Below, in pieces: positions 40,460 to 49,713 of a stretch of 64,000 nt of DNA; the first letter of the stretch is position 1, and the number at the start of each line of letters is the position of its first letter. The notes below the pieces were generated by a model. It made no database searches and had not been told where the DNA came from. It saw only the letters and a list, made by a program, of their open reading frames with translations. This DNA is from Parvularcula sp038749595 (GTDB taxonomy: Bacteria; Pseudomonadota; Alphaproteobacteria; Caulobacterales; Parvularculaceae). A program made the position numbers and the translations under genes. The stretch spans positions 124,001-188,000 of the forward strand of contig JBCDHW010000001.1 of assembly GCA_038749595.1 (NCBI GenBank), read 5' to 3'.

Positions 40460-41752
40460 ATGACTGATCAGCCAACTCCGCGGCCGTTCGGCCTTTTTGA
40501 GCGTATGCTGGCGTTCCGTTACCTGCGGGCGACGCGGCGCGGGGCGGGGGTGAGCCTCATCTCGATCATCGCCTTTGCGGGGATTATGCTGTCGGTCGCG
40601 ACGTTGATCGTCGTCATGTCAGTGATGCAGGGGTTTCGGATCACGCTCCTGGACCAACTCCTCGGGGTCAACGGTCACGTCTTTTTGCAGCCCGCTTACG
40701 GCCAAACCTTCGACGATGATACGATCATCGACCGGCTCGAGGCGCTGGACGGTGTAAAGTTTGCCGTCCCTGTGCTGAAGGTTCAGTCTTATGCCGTGAA
40801 CGGATCACGCGGCGAGACCGGCGTTTATATCCAAGGGGTGCGTCCGGAGGATCTTGCGAAAATAGAGGAGGTTTCGGGACCGCGATCTTTGCGCCTGGGT
40901 TCACTCGACGGATTTGGCGACGGTGCGTACGGAGGAAACGGGATCGCCGTGGCGAGCGGTGTTGCCCGCGCCATCGGGGTCAATGTCGGCGATACCATGA
41001 CCCTGGTCACCGGCAATGGTCGCGAGACGCCCTTCGGCCGTTTACCCACGACGCAGAAAGCCTATCGTGTCGATGCGATCTTCACCATAGGCAATTTCGA
41101 ATACGACAATATCTATGTCTACATGCCGCTGGAGCAGGCGCAGGTGTTCGCGGGCAAACGCGGCGAGATCACCGAAATTGAGATGCGCGTCGCGAACGCC
41201 CAGGACATCGATGCCTACCGCCCGGCGATCATCGATACCGTCGGCAACGACTTTGTCGTGCTTGATTGGCGCGACCGTTTCCAAAGTTTTTTCAATGCTT
41301 TACAGGTTGAGCGCGGCCTGCTGCGGATCATCCTGTCGATGATCATCGCGATCGCTACACTGAACATTATTTCGAGCCTTGTGATGTTGGTGAAGGATAA
41401 GAACGCCGATATCGCCGTCCTCAAAACTATGGGCGCGTCGAGCGGTGCGGTGCTCAGGATCTTCCTTATGGTCGGTGCACTGATTGGCGTGACGGGCGCC
41501 TTGGTCGGTGTTGTTCTGGGCACATTGATCGCCAGCAATATCGCGCCGATTGAAGGGTTCTTGTCCGCCTATTTGAGCATCGAGCTCTTCCCGCCGGACG
41601 TTTATTATCTTGAAGAGATCCCTTCCGTTTTCGAAGCGGGCGAAGTGCTGAGTGTGCTGATCTTCTCGCTATCGATGGCGCTTTTGTCGGCAGCCTACCC
41701 GTCCTGGCGGGCGTCGCGGCTCGATCCGGTGGAGGCGCTGCGTTATGAGTAG
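40460..41752 (+). CDS. lolCE: Lipoprotein-releasing ABC transporter permease (LolC/LolE type)
   Basis: A 430-residue inner-membrane permease from the ATG at 40460, with one N-terminal helix, a large periplasmic domain, and three C-terminal helices (MacB/FtsX fold). Family motifs include FERMLAFRYLRATRRGAGVSLISIIAF at the start in segments, and ASLVMLVKDKNADIAVLKTMGAS-like coupling segment near 315-330. It extracts mature lipoproteins from the inner membrane for LolA. Only one permease gene is present, so the complex is probably a homodimer of this protein with LolD, as in other alphaproteobacteria. It overlaps lolD by eight bases. Confidence 0.93.
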   Translation: MTDQPTPRPFGLFERMLAFRYLRATRRGAGVSLISIIAFAGIMLSVATLIVVMSVMQGFRITLLDQLLGVNGHVFLQPAYGQTFDDDTIIDRLEALDGVKFAVPVLKVQSYAVNGSRGETGVYIQGVRPEDLAKIEEVSGPRSLRLGSLDGFGDGAYGGNGIAVASGVARAIGVNVGDTMTLVTGNGRETPFGRLPTTQKAYRVDAIFTIGNFEYDNIYVYMPLEQAQVFAGKRGEITEIEMRVANAQDIDAYRPAIIDTVGNDFVVLDWRDRFQSFFNALQVERGLLRIILSMIIAIATLNIISSLVMLVKDKNADIAVLKTMGASSGAVLRIFLMVGALIGVTGALVGVVLGTLIASNIAPIEGFLSAYLSIELFPPDVYYLEEIPSVFEAGEVLSVLIFSLSMALLSAAYPSWRASRLDPVEALRYE

Positions 41753-42422
41753 CGGGGTGGCGGCAAGCGCGCTGAAGCTTGATCAGGTGACGCGGGCGTA
41801 CGGTGATCTTTTGGTTTTCGAGGATCTCGACCTCACCCTTGTCTCCGGGGAGGCGGCGGCGCTTCTGGGGCCTTCGGGCTCAGGCAAGTCGTCGCTGTTG
41901 CATATTGCGGGGCTGCTTGAGAAGCCATCGGGCGGCGAAGTGCTGATCAACGATCAGCCCACGGCACAATTGGGAGATCGTGCGCGCACCAGCATCCGCC
42001 GTACGGGGATCGGTTTTGTCTACCAGTTCCACCATCTGCTTCCCGAGTTCACGGCGCTGCGAAACGTGATGATCCCTATGCTGATGGCTGGACATAGCTT
42101 GCAGGCAGCTGAAGAGCGGGCTGCGCCGTTGCTCGGTCGGTTGGGCCTTGGTGAGCGCCTGCAGCACCAACCTGCGCAGCTCTCCGGCGGCGAGAAACAG
42201 CGCGTCGCGATCGCCCGGGCGTTGATCAACCAGCCGCGGCTGATCCTCGCCGATGAGCCCACCGGCAACCTTGACCAAGAGACATCGGCCCGGGTTTTTG
42301 ACCTGCTGCTGGAGGTGGTGGCCGAGAACGGCGCTGCTCTCCTCGTCGCCACCCACGACGAGCGCCTCGCCGCCCGCATGCCGCGCCTCCTCCGCATCGC
42401 CGACAAGCAGCTGCACGGGTGA
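41745..42422 (+). CDS. lolD: Lipoprotein-releasing ABC transporter ATPase
   Basis: A 225-residue ABC ATPase of normal length. Walker A is GPSGSGKSS (residues 43-51), the signature is LSGGEKQRVAIARAL, and Walker B is LILADEPTGNLD. The Q-loop sits in the Y-Q-F-H-H-L-L-P-E-F motif typical of LolD. It drives lipoprotein release with the permease encoded just upstream, whose end it overlaps. No recognisable terminator follows; the next 145 bases turn AT-rich. Confidence 0.96.
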   Translation: MSSGVAASALKLDQVTRAYGDLLVFEDLDLTLVSGEAAALLGPSGSGKSSLLHIAGLLEKPSGGEVLINDQPTAQLGDRARTSIRRTGIGFVYQFHHLLPEFTALRNVMIPMLMAGHSLQAAEERAAPLLGRLGLGERLQHQPAQLSGGEKQRVAIARALINQPRLILADEPTGNLDQETSARVFDLLLEVVAENGAALLVATHDERLAARMPRLLRIADKQLHG

Positions 42423-42567
42423 CGGTGGGACGGTTTGGGCTGGGGTTGTGGTGTAGGGTGACGTTTTTTTCGCTAGAAGGCGTCATGAGCTTCGAACGAG
42501 TATGAAGCTGGTGCGCGCGGACTTTACAGTGCTCGCAAGAGTATAGCTCTCTAAACAACAACGAGCA

Positions 42568-42900
42568 TTACCTGGGTGTACTTAAAAACCCCCAACCATC
42601 TGGCTTAAATCCAAATGATATCGCGATCTGAGTAGCGCGCTCTTCTTGGTCCCAAATAGCAGCTGCCGATGCATTCACCTCAGCCACTTTTGCCTCGACC
42701 GTTTCGTCTTCGTCGTAAAAAATCACGACAAACCCGGCATTTTCCAGTGCCTCTTTGAACAACAATTTATTCGCTTCCCGAGAATGTGGCAGAAATTGAA
42801 TATCCAGATCAATTACTGGAGGCAGGCTTGGATTCCGCTTTTTTATATCTTTCCAGACCCATACGGTCTCTTGCTTTTGCTTTTCGAAATTATGATCCAT
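42568..42900 (-). CDS. RraB-family (RNase E inhibitor B-like) protein
   Basis: A 110-residue small soluble protein with an acidic middle. Features of the RraB family are visible: D-L-D-I-Q-F-L-P, a central GFVVIFYDEDETVEAKVAEV strand-turn pattern, and the terminal FKPDGWGF that matches the family's D-G-W motif. RraB binds RNase E in E. coli and changes which RNAs it cuts. The gene is distinctly AT-rich compared with lolD and the genes beyond 43.2 kb, so it may have been acquired. It stands alone. The RraB call is by pattern only. Confidence 0.7.
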   Translation of the reverse strand: MDHNFEKQKQETVWVWKDIKKRNPSLPPVIDLDIQFLPHSREANKLLFKEALENAGFVVIFYDEDETVEAKVAEVNASAAAIWDQEERATQIAISFGFKPDGWGFLSTPR

Positions 42901-43226
42901 GAACCCTCTAACTCTGTATGTTAAGCGGCAGACTGATTATCTTCTAACCTTTGCGCGAAGTACATTCTTCAATTGTAATTGTTGGCGCATTTTAGCCGCG
43001 AGCACTGATGTGTTTTCGCTAGGTATGACATGGCTGTCCCGGTCATTGCAATTTAGTTTAAGGCCAAAACGCTAACGGTCGCGCATCGCCTGGTGCGGAG
43101 CTTGTGGGTTGGTAGAAGCTGCATGGGTGACGGTGGTCACTGCTGATCTGCGGATTGCTGCCTCATCCCACAAAGCGATCGGTGTGCGTCGGACGCAGAC
43201 GTCTCTGCCGATGGGTTTTGGCCAAA
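42901..43226. other. 326-bp AT-rich intergenic region
   Basis: Between the RraB-like gene and the DUF418 gene. From 42901 to about 43075 the sequence is AT-rich like the RraB-like gene, then returns to GC-rich. A minus-strand open frame (43072-43326) overlaps the end of the DUF418 gene in another frame and is not convincing. No RNA gene, repeat or terminator was recognised. Confidence 0.4.
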
Positions 43227-44438
43227 TCAAACGGATACGGATTTTCGCAGCAGTGGCTGACGGCGGCCATAGGTTAGCGATCGCCAGACCCATTCGAGCG
43301 GTCCGAAGCGAAAGCGCGACAGCCACATGGGCGACATGATCAAGAAGAAGACGGTGGTCACAAGGGTGATGATCGTCAGTTCACCGAGCGATAGCTGGCC
43401 GAACAATCCGAGGCCCAAGCTTGAAAACAGCAACAGGCCGATAACCGATTGCGCAATGTAGATCGTGAACGCCATCCGGCCTGCCGCTGACAGCGCCTTG
43501 GCCTTCCAGCCAGCGGAAACCAGGCCGACGGTGAGCGCGGACCACGCGGCTGCGCCGCCGAACTGATTGAAGGTCCATGCGGCGTTCAAGATGATGTCAG
43601 CATTTGGCAAAGCGCCCCAGTTGAGCGGCGTATAGAGCGTGATCGGCACGAGGCATGCGGCACCGATGGCGGCGGTCGCCCAGTAGGTCTGCCGCGGTAG
43701 CTTCCCGGTGAGGAAGCCGATTTTGAACAACCCCATCCCCATCATCATGATGGACAGCGTGCCAAACCATCCACGGCCGCGCAGGAACAGGTCGACGAAG
43801 TAAAATTCCACCGTATCAAGACGAGCGGAGATTTGATCTGCGATCGAACCCAGCATCACACGTTGAACCTCAAGATGCATATCGCTGTCTGATCGCCAAA
43901 GGAGGGGTTCTTCTCCGTAGTCGACAGGAAACACGATTGACGCAACGAACAAGGCGGCCTGCCCGCCGACGCCCAGCAAAAGCAGCCACGATCCTCGCAG
44001 ATTGACCAAAGGGATCGCGACGAACCCGACCAATGCATACTTGGCGAGAATGTCGCCCTCGCGAATGAACACGAGGTGCAGGGCTCCGAACACGGCCAAC
44101 CAAAAGAGGCGGCGCGCCACGATGGGGAGGGGGACCGGACGCTCGCGGTTCAGGAGCAACACCAAGCCAGCCCCAAAGAGCGCGGTGAAAATCGTCACGA
44201 ACTTCCCGTGGACGAAGACGTTATGAAAATACCCTATGCCTTGGTCATAGGGGCCCGTGTAGAGCGTTCGCTCGCCGTAATGGTTGTATCCGCTCGCCAT
44301 CATTTTGATGTTGACGACGAAAATCATCAGCACAGCGAGGCCTCGCAGGACATCGAGACTATCGAGACGCGCGGAAACAGAGGTGGGGGCGGCCTCGGCG
44401 CTATCGAGAGGAAACGTCGAACCAGAGCTAGGCATCAT
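43227..44438 (-). CDS. DUF418-family membrane protein
   Basis: A 403-residue inner-membrane protein with about ten helices. The start is taken at the ATG at 44438, seven bases after AAGGA; a GTG at 44459 would add seven residues. The DUF418/YeiB pattern is visible: R-L-D-S-L-D-V-L-R-G-L-A-V-L, an N-terminal ILVVNI-like segment, the FVHGKFVTIFTALFGAG stretch and a C-terminal GPLEWVWRSLTYGRRQPL. Family members are often near transport or cell-envelope genes; the role is not established. The 225-bp divergent space up to the DUF2799 gene holds its promoter, not otherwise resolved. Confidence 0.88.
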   Translation of the reverse strand: MMPSSGSTFPLDSAEAAPTSVSARLDSLDVLRGLAVLMIFVVNIKMMASGYNHYGERTLYTGPYDQGIGYFHNVFVHGKFVTIFTALFGAGLVLLLNRERPVPLPIVARRLFWLAVFGALHLVFIREGDILAKYALVGFVAIPLVNLRGSWLLLLGVGGQAALFVASIVFPVDYGEEPLLWRSDSDMHLEVQRVMLGSIADQISARLDTVEFYFVDLFLRGRGWFGTLSIMMMGMGLFKIGFLTGKLPRQTYWATAAIGAACLVPITLYTPLNWGALPNADIILNAAWTFNQFGGAAAWSALTVGLVSAGWKAKALSAAGRMAFTIYIAQSVIGLLLFSSLGLGLFGQLSLGELTIITLVTTVFFLIMSPMWLSRFRFGPLEWVWRSLTYGRRQPLLRKSVSV

Positions 44439-44663
44439 GATCGAATCCTTTGGGTGCACGTCTAGGCCCGCCAGTTCCGTAGCACGGTCGAGGATCCTGA
44501 GCGACGGTGCTTTGATCAGCAGATCGCTGTTTCACCAAGGAAAATCACCGTGAGGTCAGTGGGTTTCGTTCGATAAGGTGCGCCTGAGGTAAGCGGTTCG
44601 GTCACTTGCTGACCCTATTCTGGCGTGCAACACTCGCTTATCGCGGGAGGAATGGGGTGTAAG

Positions 44664-45341
44664 ATGCGGCTTTTGGTTGTTCTTTTTGGCTTTGCGCTGG
44701 TGTTGAGCGGATGTGCCACCCTGTCTGAAGACGAATGTCAGCTGGCCGATTGGAACGCCCGGGGGATTGCCGATGGCCAGAACGGCGAGACGCCGGCGCG
44801 GTTCCAGCGCTATACGGAGGCGTGCAACCGGTTTGGGATCGCGCCTGATTTTGCCGCCTGGGAAGCGGGCCGGAAGACGGGCCTCAAAACGTTCTGTACG
44901 CCTCAGGGGATTTATAGCGCGGGTCTTCGTCGGCGCGGCGATCCGGGGCAGTGCGGCTTTGACCCTGAACTCAACCGGATCCACCGGACGACGTCCCGCT
45001 ATGCGGAGCTTGAGGTCGCGTTGACCTCGGCGCGGCGGGCTTATGAGAGTGTCCTAAGCGGTTTTGAGTGGGATCGCCGCAATATCCGCAACATGCGGCG
45101 ACGCTTGGCGCGGGATGATCTGGGTAAGGACGAACGCAAACGGGCGGAGCGGTCGCTGCGCAATTCGTTGAACGATCTGGACACCTACCCATTCCGGGAG
45201 CGCCAGGCGCGTTCGCGGATGCGGGAGCTGGAGTTCGCGTTCGATGATGCGCGGCTTGAGCTGCGGTTGCTGGAACGGGAGCTTGGTTTTGGTAGCGGCA
45301 GCGATATCCGGCGACGGCAGCGGTTTGATCCGCTGTTTTAG
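44664..45341 (+). CDS. DUF2799-family lipoprotein
   Basis: A 225-residue lipoprotein started at the ATG at 44664; an ATG at 44652 immediately after GGGAGGA is an alternative. The signal MRLLVVLFGFALVLSGC ends in a lipobox. The mature N-terminal half follows the DUF2799 pattern (D-E-C-Q-L-A-D-W, A-R-G-I-A-D-G, Y-T-E-A-C, Y-S-A-G-L-R-R-R-G). The C-terminal half is a long, Arg-rich charged helix that could form a coiled coil. Function unknown. It runs tail to tail with the ABC-F gene. Confidence 0.85.
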   Translation: MRLLVVLFGFALVLSGCATLSEDECQLADWNARGIADGQNGETPARFQRYTEACNRFGIAPDFAAWEAGRKTGLKTFCTPQGIYSAGLRRRGDPGQCGFDPELNRIHRTTSRYAELEVALTSARRAYESVLSGFEWDRRNIRNMRRRLARDDLGKDERKRAERSLRNSLNDLDTYPFRERQARSRMRELEFAFDDARLELRLLERELGFGSGSDIRRRQRFDPLF

Positions 45342-45359
45342 GCGCTGCGGCGCTGGGGT

Positions 45360-47243
45360 CTAGGCGGACGCGGCCTTGGCCTCTTCGTAGGTGGCGGTGT
45401 GGGTGAGCCAGCGCTCTTCCGCATCGTCGAGCGCGCGGACGGCATCCGCCCGGGCTTTGTTGAGCTCAGCAGCTTTGCCAGGATTTTGTTCGTAGAGGGA
45501 CGGATCAGCGAGAGCCTCGTCGAGCTCGGCTATTTTGTCGGTGTACCGCTCGATCTCTTTTTCCGCGGCGGTGACCATCTTTTTCAAGGGTTGCAGCGCC
45601 TTACGCTTTTCGGCGGCGTCGCGGCGTCGGTCGGCGCTCGTTTCGCTTTGCGGTTTGTCCCGTTTTGTGGAGCTCCGTTCGAGCGAGAGGATGCGCTGGC
45701 GGTAATCGTCGAGGCTGTCCTCAAGCCGGTTGACCGCGCCGTCTTTCACTTCCCACAGGCTGTCCGCGACCGCCTCAGCCAGGTGGGCGTCGTGGGTGAT
45801 CAAAAGCACGGCGCCCTGATAATCGTTCAGTGCCGTGATTAACGCATCGCGGCTGTCGATATCCAAGTGGTTGGTCGGCTCGTCGAGGATCATCATGTGC
45901 GGATTGTCGAAGGTGATCAGCCCAAAGAGGAGTCGCGCCTTCTCGCCGCCGGACATCTTCTCGACTTTGGTGTCGGCTTTGTCCGGACCAAAGCCCAACT
46001 GCGCTGTTTTAGAACGGATTTCCGCCTCTGTTCCCTCCGGCATGAGGGCGCGCACGTGGTCGTACGGTGACTGTTTGGGCTTCAGCTCGTCGAGCTGATG
46101 CTGGGCGAAGTAGGCGACTTTCAGCTTTTTGTGCTTGTACAGAGCACCGTCCATGACGGGCAGGCGGCCAGAGACCGCTTTCACCAACGTCGATTTGCCT
46201 TGGCCATTGGCGCCCAGGATTGCGATGCGGTCGTCGCTATCGATCCGTAGGGTGATTTTGTTGAGGACGGGGTTGTTTTCCTCGTAGCCAATGCTTGCGC
46301 CCTCGAGCCGCACGATGGGCGGGGCCATGACGGGCTTGGGCGAGGGGAAGTGGAACGGCGTCGTGCGCTCCGCAATCGGAAGATCGACCGATGCGAGTTT
46401 TTCAATGGCTTTGACGCGGCTCTGGGCTTGCTTGGCCTTTGAAGCTTTGGCCCGGAAGCGATCGACGAAGGCTTGCATATGCACGCGCTGGGCTTCGATC
46501 TTCTCCGCTTGCATCGAGGCGAGCCGCGCCTGTTCCGCACGCCTTCGGGCGTACGTGTCGTAATTCCCGGTGTGGACGGACAGTTTTTTGTTGTCGAGCG
46601 CGAGGATGTGGCTGACCGCGCGGTTGAGGAGCCCGCGATCGTGGCTGATGATCAACGCTGTATACGGATATTTCGCCAAATAGCTTTCGAGCCACGTCGC
46701 CCCCTCAAGGTCGAGATAGTTCGTGGGCTCGTCGAGGAGGAGGAGGTCGGGTTTGGCAAACAGGACGCCGGCGAGCGCCACGCGCATCCGCCAGCCGCCG
46801 GAAAACTCCGCACACGCACGGGCTTGTTCTCCGGTGGAGAAGCCCAAGCCTGAAAGCACACTCGCGGCGCGGGCTTCGGCGGAGTGGGCGTCGATGTCCG
46901 CGAGGCGGGTTTGGATGTCGGCGATCGTGTGCGGATCGGTTTCGGTCTCCGCGCGCGCAATCAGGCTGGACCGCTCCTCGTCGAAGGCGAGCACGGTGTC
47001 GAGGAGGCTGTCCTGCGTCGCAGGCGCCTCCTGGGCGACCCCGCCGACGCGGGCGCCAGGGCGGATCGAGACGCTGCCGTCGTCGGGGCTGATCTCATCG
47101 CGGATCAGGCGGAAGAGCGTCGACTTTCCGGTGCCGTTGCGGCCGGTGAAGCCCACGGTCCAGCCGTCGGCCAGCATGGCCGTCGCCTGTTCAAAGAGCG
47201 GTCGCCCTTCAATCCGGTAGGTGAGGTCGTTGATATGGAGCAT
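45360..47243 (-). CDS. ABC-F family ATPase (Uup/YheS-like)
   Basis: A 627-residue cytosolic protein with two ABC domains and no membrane helices. The first has Walker A GRNGTGKST near 34 and signature FSGGWRMRVALAG; the second has GANGQGKST near 344 and signature MSGGEKARLLFG. An ABC-F linker lies between, and a C-terminal coiled coil (residues about 545-625) resembles YheS/Uup. ABC-F proteins act on the ribosome, in translation quality control or, for some, antibiotic protection. There is no sign of a resistance-type context here. Confidence 0.94.
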   Translation of the reverse strand: MLHINDLTYRIEGRPLFEQATAMLADGWTVGFTGRNGTGKSTLFRLIRDEISPDDGSVSIRPGARVGGVAQEAPATQDSLLDTVLAFDEERSSLIARAETETDPHTIADIQTRLADIDAHSAEARAASVLSGLGFSTGEQARACAEFSGGWRMRVALAGVLFAKPDLLLLDEPTNYLDLEGATWLESYLAKYPYTALIISHDRGLLNRAVSHILALDNKKLSVHTGNYDTYARRRAEQARLASMQAEKIEAQRVHMQAFVDRFRAKASKAKQAQSRVKAIEKLASVDLPIAERTTPFHFPSPKPVMAPPIVRLEGASIGYEENNPVLNKITLRIDSDDRIAILGANGQGKSTLVKAVSGRLPVMDGALYKHKKLKVAYFAQHQLDELKPKQSPYDHVRALMPEGTEAEIRSKTAQLGFGPDKADTKVEKMSGGEKARLLFGLITFDNPHMMILDEPTNHLDIDSRDALITALNDYQGAVLLITHDAHLAEAVADSLWEVKDGAVNRLEDSLDDYRQRILSLERSSTKRDKPQSETSADRRRDAAEKRKALQPLKKMVTAAEKEIERYTDKIAELDEALADPSLYEQNPGKAAELNKARADAVRALDDAEERWLTHTATYEEAKAASA

Positions 47244-47299
47244 CGCCGCCGGGGGTTAGCGGCGATCCTTGCGGGGCGGAAGACCCTGGTTCGCGGTGA

Positions 47300-47962
47300 T
47301 CACCCCAGGCGGCTCCGCCGTCGCCAAGCGCCAAAACCTGCGGCGGCGGCAGCGAAGAGGGGGAAGGCTGCGGGAATGGGAACGGCAGGGCCCGCAAAGC
47401 GGAACTCGCCGAACAGCTCGTTGTCGATCCCGCCAATGGTTTCGGTGACGACGAGGCGGTTGAACACAGCACTGGCGACAAATCCGGCGAACACGCCTGT
47501 ATCATCAGCGGGGCTGACTTCGGCTGAGCCGACCAAGGACGCGCCATCGAAGAACTCGAACAGGAACGTGCTTTCGATGCATTGGGCATTGCAGCTATCG
47601 ACCGCGAGGCCCGTGTTGGTGCTGGGCTCGCTGATGACCAGGGCGAAGGCGTTGACCGGCACGGCGAAATCCAGTTGCCAGTTTTCTGGGCCGCTGATTA
47701 TGAGATCGGTGTCGCCGGCAATGTTGGCGGACCATTCGCCGATCGCATAACCGCTCGTGCCGGGGCCGGAATCAAGCGTGAGGTTACCTGAAACGCTGGG
47801 CGCCGTGGTGTTCAGCGTCGATTGCGCGAAAGTGACGACGCTGGTCGCGCCAACTGCGGCCTCGAAATCGGCGAGCGTTGTCGTCTGGGTGATGCTGGCC
47901 TGCGCGCTTGCCGCCAGGCCTGTACCGAACAGTGCAGTCGCCGCAAAAACTGCGTTTCTCAT
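47300..47962 (-). CDS. Secreted protein with VPxPA/PEP-CTERM-type sorting signal
   Basis: A 220-residue protein. A signal peptide (MRNAVFAATALFGTGLAASAQA) follows a strong GGAGGG ribosome site. The C-terminus has the tripartite sorting pattern: the motif V-P-I-P-A, a hydrophobic helix (AFPLFAAAAAGFGAW) and a basic end (R-R-R-S-R). The central part is a beta-rich, low-Lys domain with two Cys (N-A-Q-C), as in PEP-CTERM-type surface proteins. Such proteins are processed by exosortase and anchored at or released from the cell surface, often linked to exopolysaccharide. No exosortase gene is in the window. Confidence 0.82.
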   Translation of the reverse strand: MRNAVFAATALFGTGLAASAQASITQTTTLADFEAAVGATSVVTFAQSTLNTTAPSVSGNLTLDSGPGTSGYAIGEWSANIAGDTDLIISGPENWQLDFAVPVNAFALVISEPSTNTGLAVDSCNAQCIESTFLFEFFDGASLVGSAEVSPADDTGVFAGFVASAVFNRLVVTETIGGIDNELFGEFRFAGPAVPIPAAFPLFAAAAAGFGAWRRRSRLG

Positions 47963-48021
47963 AGTGATCCCTCCTCAGATCCCTTTAAATGGTTAACGTT
48001 GCGGGTTTGGGAGCACAAGCG

Positions 48022-49218
48022 ATGGATGGAACCCCGGCGGTTTCGCAGCCGCCAGAACCAGGCCCCCACGGAGGGCTCGTTCTCTCCGGTGGCGGCGCGC
48101 GGGGTGCGTATCAAGTGGGCGTCATCAACGCCCTGGCGGAGCTTTTTCCGGGCCCACTGCCGTTTGCGGCGATCACCGGCGTCTCGGTCGGCGCGATCAA
48201 CGCAGCGGTTCTGGCCGAGGGGGCCGACGATTTCCCCAAGGCCGCAGCGAAGCTCAATCATCTCTGGCGGGGCCTTTCCAGCAGCGATATTTTCACCACC
48301 GGGCCTGGCGCCATCGCCGGGCAAGCCCTCGGTTGGGCCAATTCGGTGGCGTTTGGATGGGCGGGGGCGCAGCCGCCATGCTCGCTGCTCGATGCGGCGC
48401 CGCTTGAAGCGCTTCTTACCCGCGAAATCGATTTTGACCGTATTGAGCAGATGATCGAGCAGGGCGCGCTTTGCGCGTTTGCCGTGACCGCGTCGTCGTA
48501 CACCACTGGTCAGTCCACGACCTTTTTCCAAGGACAGCATCCGGGCGCGACGTGGGAGCGCTCGCGGAGGTTAGGGATCCAAACAAAGATCCGTGTCGAG
48601 CATATTTTGGCGTCATCCGCGCTGCCCGGTGTGTTCAAAGCAAGGAAGATTGGCCGGCAATGGTATGGCGATGGGGCGCTTCGCCAAACCGCTCCGTTGA
48701 GCCCAGCGATCCATTTGGGTTGTGATCAGATGCTGTTGATCGCCGCCCGGGATGGAACGTCGGACGATCCCCCTGAAGCGACAGATCATGAGCCTTATCC
48801 GCAGCTTGGCCTGATCGGTGGGCAGCTGCTCGATATCATTTTCAACGATAATCTTGATGCGGATCTTGAGCGGTTGAGACGGATCAACGCGACGCTGGGT
48901 ACGATGATCCCTGAACGGAGGGTTGGAACAAACCTCCGGGCGCTTTCGACGACGCTGATCAGGCCGAGTGAAGATATTCGCGGCTTTGCGGGCCAGCATG
49001 CGAACGAGGCGCCTGCTGCGGTGAAGTTCATCCTTGGGCTGATCGGTGCGATGCAGCCGCCTTGGGTGCTGCCGAGCTACCTGACGTTCGAGCCGGGATA
49101 TATCGGTGCACTGATCGACCTGGGCTACCGCGATACCTGCGCGGCGAAGGAGAACCTGACGTGGATCAAAAAGATCCAGGAAGGCCAGGCGGCGCGGACC
49201 TGTCCGGTGCCGCACTAA
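48022..49218 (+). CDS. Patatin-like phospholipase
   Basis: A 398-residue protein from the ATG at 48022, eight bases after GGGAG; an in-frame ATG at 47989 is less favoured. The oxyanion loop SGGGARGAYQVGV and nucleophile elbow G-V-S-V-G give the patatin active site, with the catalytic Asp in the Y-G-D-G-A-L motif. It acts as a lipid acyl hydrolase in the cytoplasm or at the membrane. There is no signal peptide. It runs divergently from the sorted-protein gene and is followed by the BlaI operator region. Confidence 0.93.
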   Translation: MDGTPAVSQPPEPGPHGGLVLSGGGARGAYQVGVINALAELFPGPLPFAAITGVSVGAINAAVLAEGADDFPKAAAKLNHLWRGLSSSDIFTTGPGAIAGQALGWANSVAFGWAGAQPPCSLLDAAPLEALLTREIDFDRIEQMIEQGALCAFAVTASSYTTGQSTTFFQGQHPGATWERSRRLGIQTKIRVEHILASSALPGVFKARKIGRQWYGDGALRQTAPLSPAIHLGCDQMLLIAARDGTSDDPPEATDHEPYPQLGLIGGQLLDIIFNDNLDADLERLRRINATLGTMIPERRVGTNLRALSTTLIRPSEDIRGFAGQHANEAPAAVKFILGLIGAMQPPWVLPSYLTFEPGYIGALIDLGYRDTCAAKENLTWIKKIQEGQAARTCPVPH

Positions 49219-49286
49219 GGGCCGGTGGACCGTTTCGGGCCGTGATCTTGCAACATGAACGGGCGGTAAGAAGGCGAGCCGCGCCA

Positions 49287-49327
49287 TTGACTACGAATGT
49301 AGTCTATGGCTATGCCTACAACCGTAG
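49287..49327 (+). promoter_or_regulatory. Promoter and twin operators for the BlaI-type repressor
   Basis: A perfect inverted repeat GACTAC-N4-GTAGTC at 49289-49304 overlaps a -35-like TTGACT (49287-49292). A -10-like TATGCC at 49311-49316 follows after 18 bases. A second copy, CTAC-N4-GTAG at 49316-49327, lies 25 bp from the first, centre to centre, and overlaps the -10 and start region. ACTAC/GTAGT-type dyads suit the winged-helix dimer of BlaI/MecI repressors. Placement 21 bases before the repressor gene suggests autorepression of the blaI-M56 operon. Confidence 0.7.
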
Positions 49328-49347
49328 TCGTAACGTGGAGACCGTTG

Positions 49348-49713
49348 ATGCGCATCAGCGACGCTGAGCTGTCCGTGATGGACGTGATCTGGCGCGAGCC
49401 TGGCCTGGGTGCTGCCGAGATTGCCAGCCGGATCACGGACCACGACTGGTCTGATAAGACAGTGAAAACGCTCCTCGCGCGCCTGGTTGAGAAGGGGGCC
49501 TTGCGGGCCGAACCCGACGGTCGCCGGTACCGGTACCATCCGTTGGTGGCGCAGGCTGAGCACAAGCAAAGTGCCGTCAGCCGGTTTGTCGACAACCTGT
49601 TCGGCGGGCGCGCGGCGCCTCTGGTCGCCCACCTCGCGGAGGCGCGGGACCTCACCGACGACGACATCGATGAGCTGGAAGAACTTGTCCGGAGGCTGAA
49701 AGATGACCGCTGA
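49348..49713 (+). CDS. BlaI/MecI/CopY-family transcriptional repressor
   Basis: A 121-residue winged-helix regulator from the ATG at 49348 (start MRISDAELSVMDVIW). The DNA-binding domain covers residues 1-70, with the turn S-D-K-T-V-K-T-L-L-A-R-L for recognition and a wing G-R-R-Y-R-Y-H-P. The C-terminal part forms the dimer helix and the region where BlaI homologues are cut. It binds short dyads such as those just upstream and is expected to be inactivated when the partner M56 protease is triggered. It overlaps the protease gene by 11 bases. Confidence 0.93.
   Translation: MRISDAELSVMDVIWREPGLGAAEIASRITDHDWSDKTVKTLLARLVEKGALRAEPDGRRYRYHPLVAQAEHKQSAVSRFVDNLFGGRAAPLVAHLAEARDLTDDDIDELEELVRRLKDDR

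Noticed and set aside
43072..43326. 84-codon minus-strand open frame before the DUF418 gene's end
   Set aside because: It overlaps the DUF418 coding end in another frame by 100 bases and shows no family or start site.
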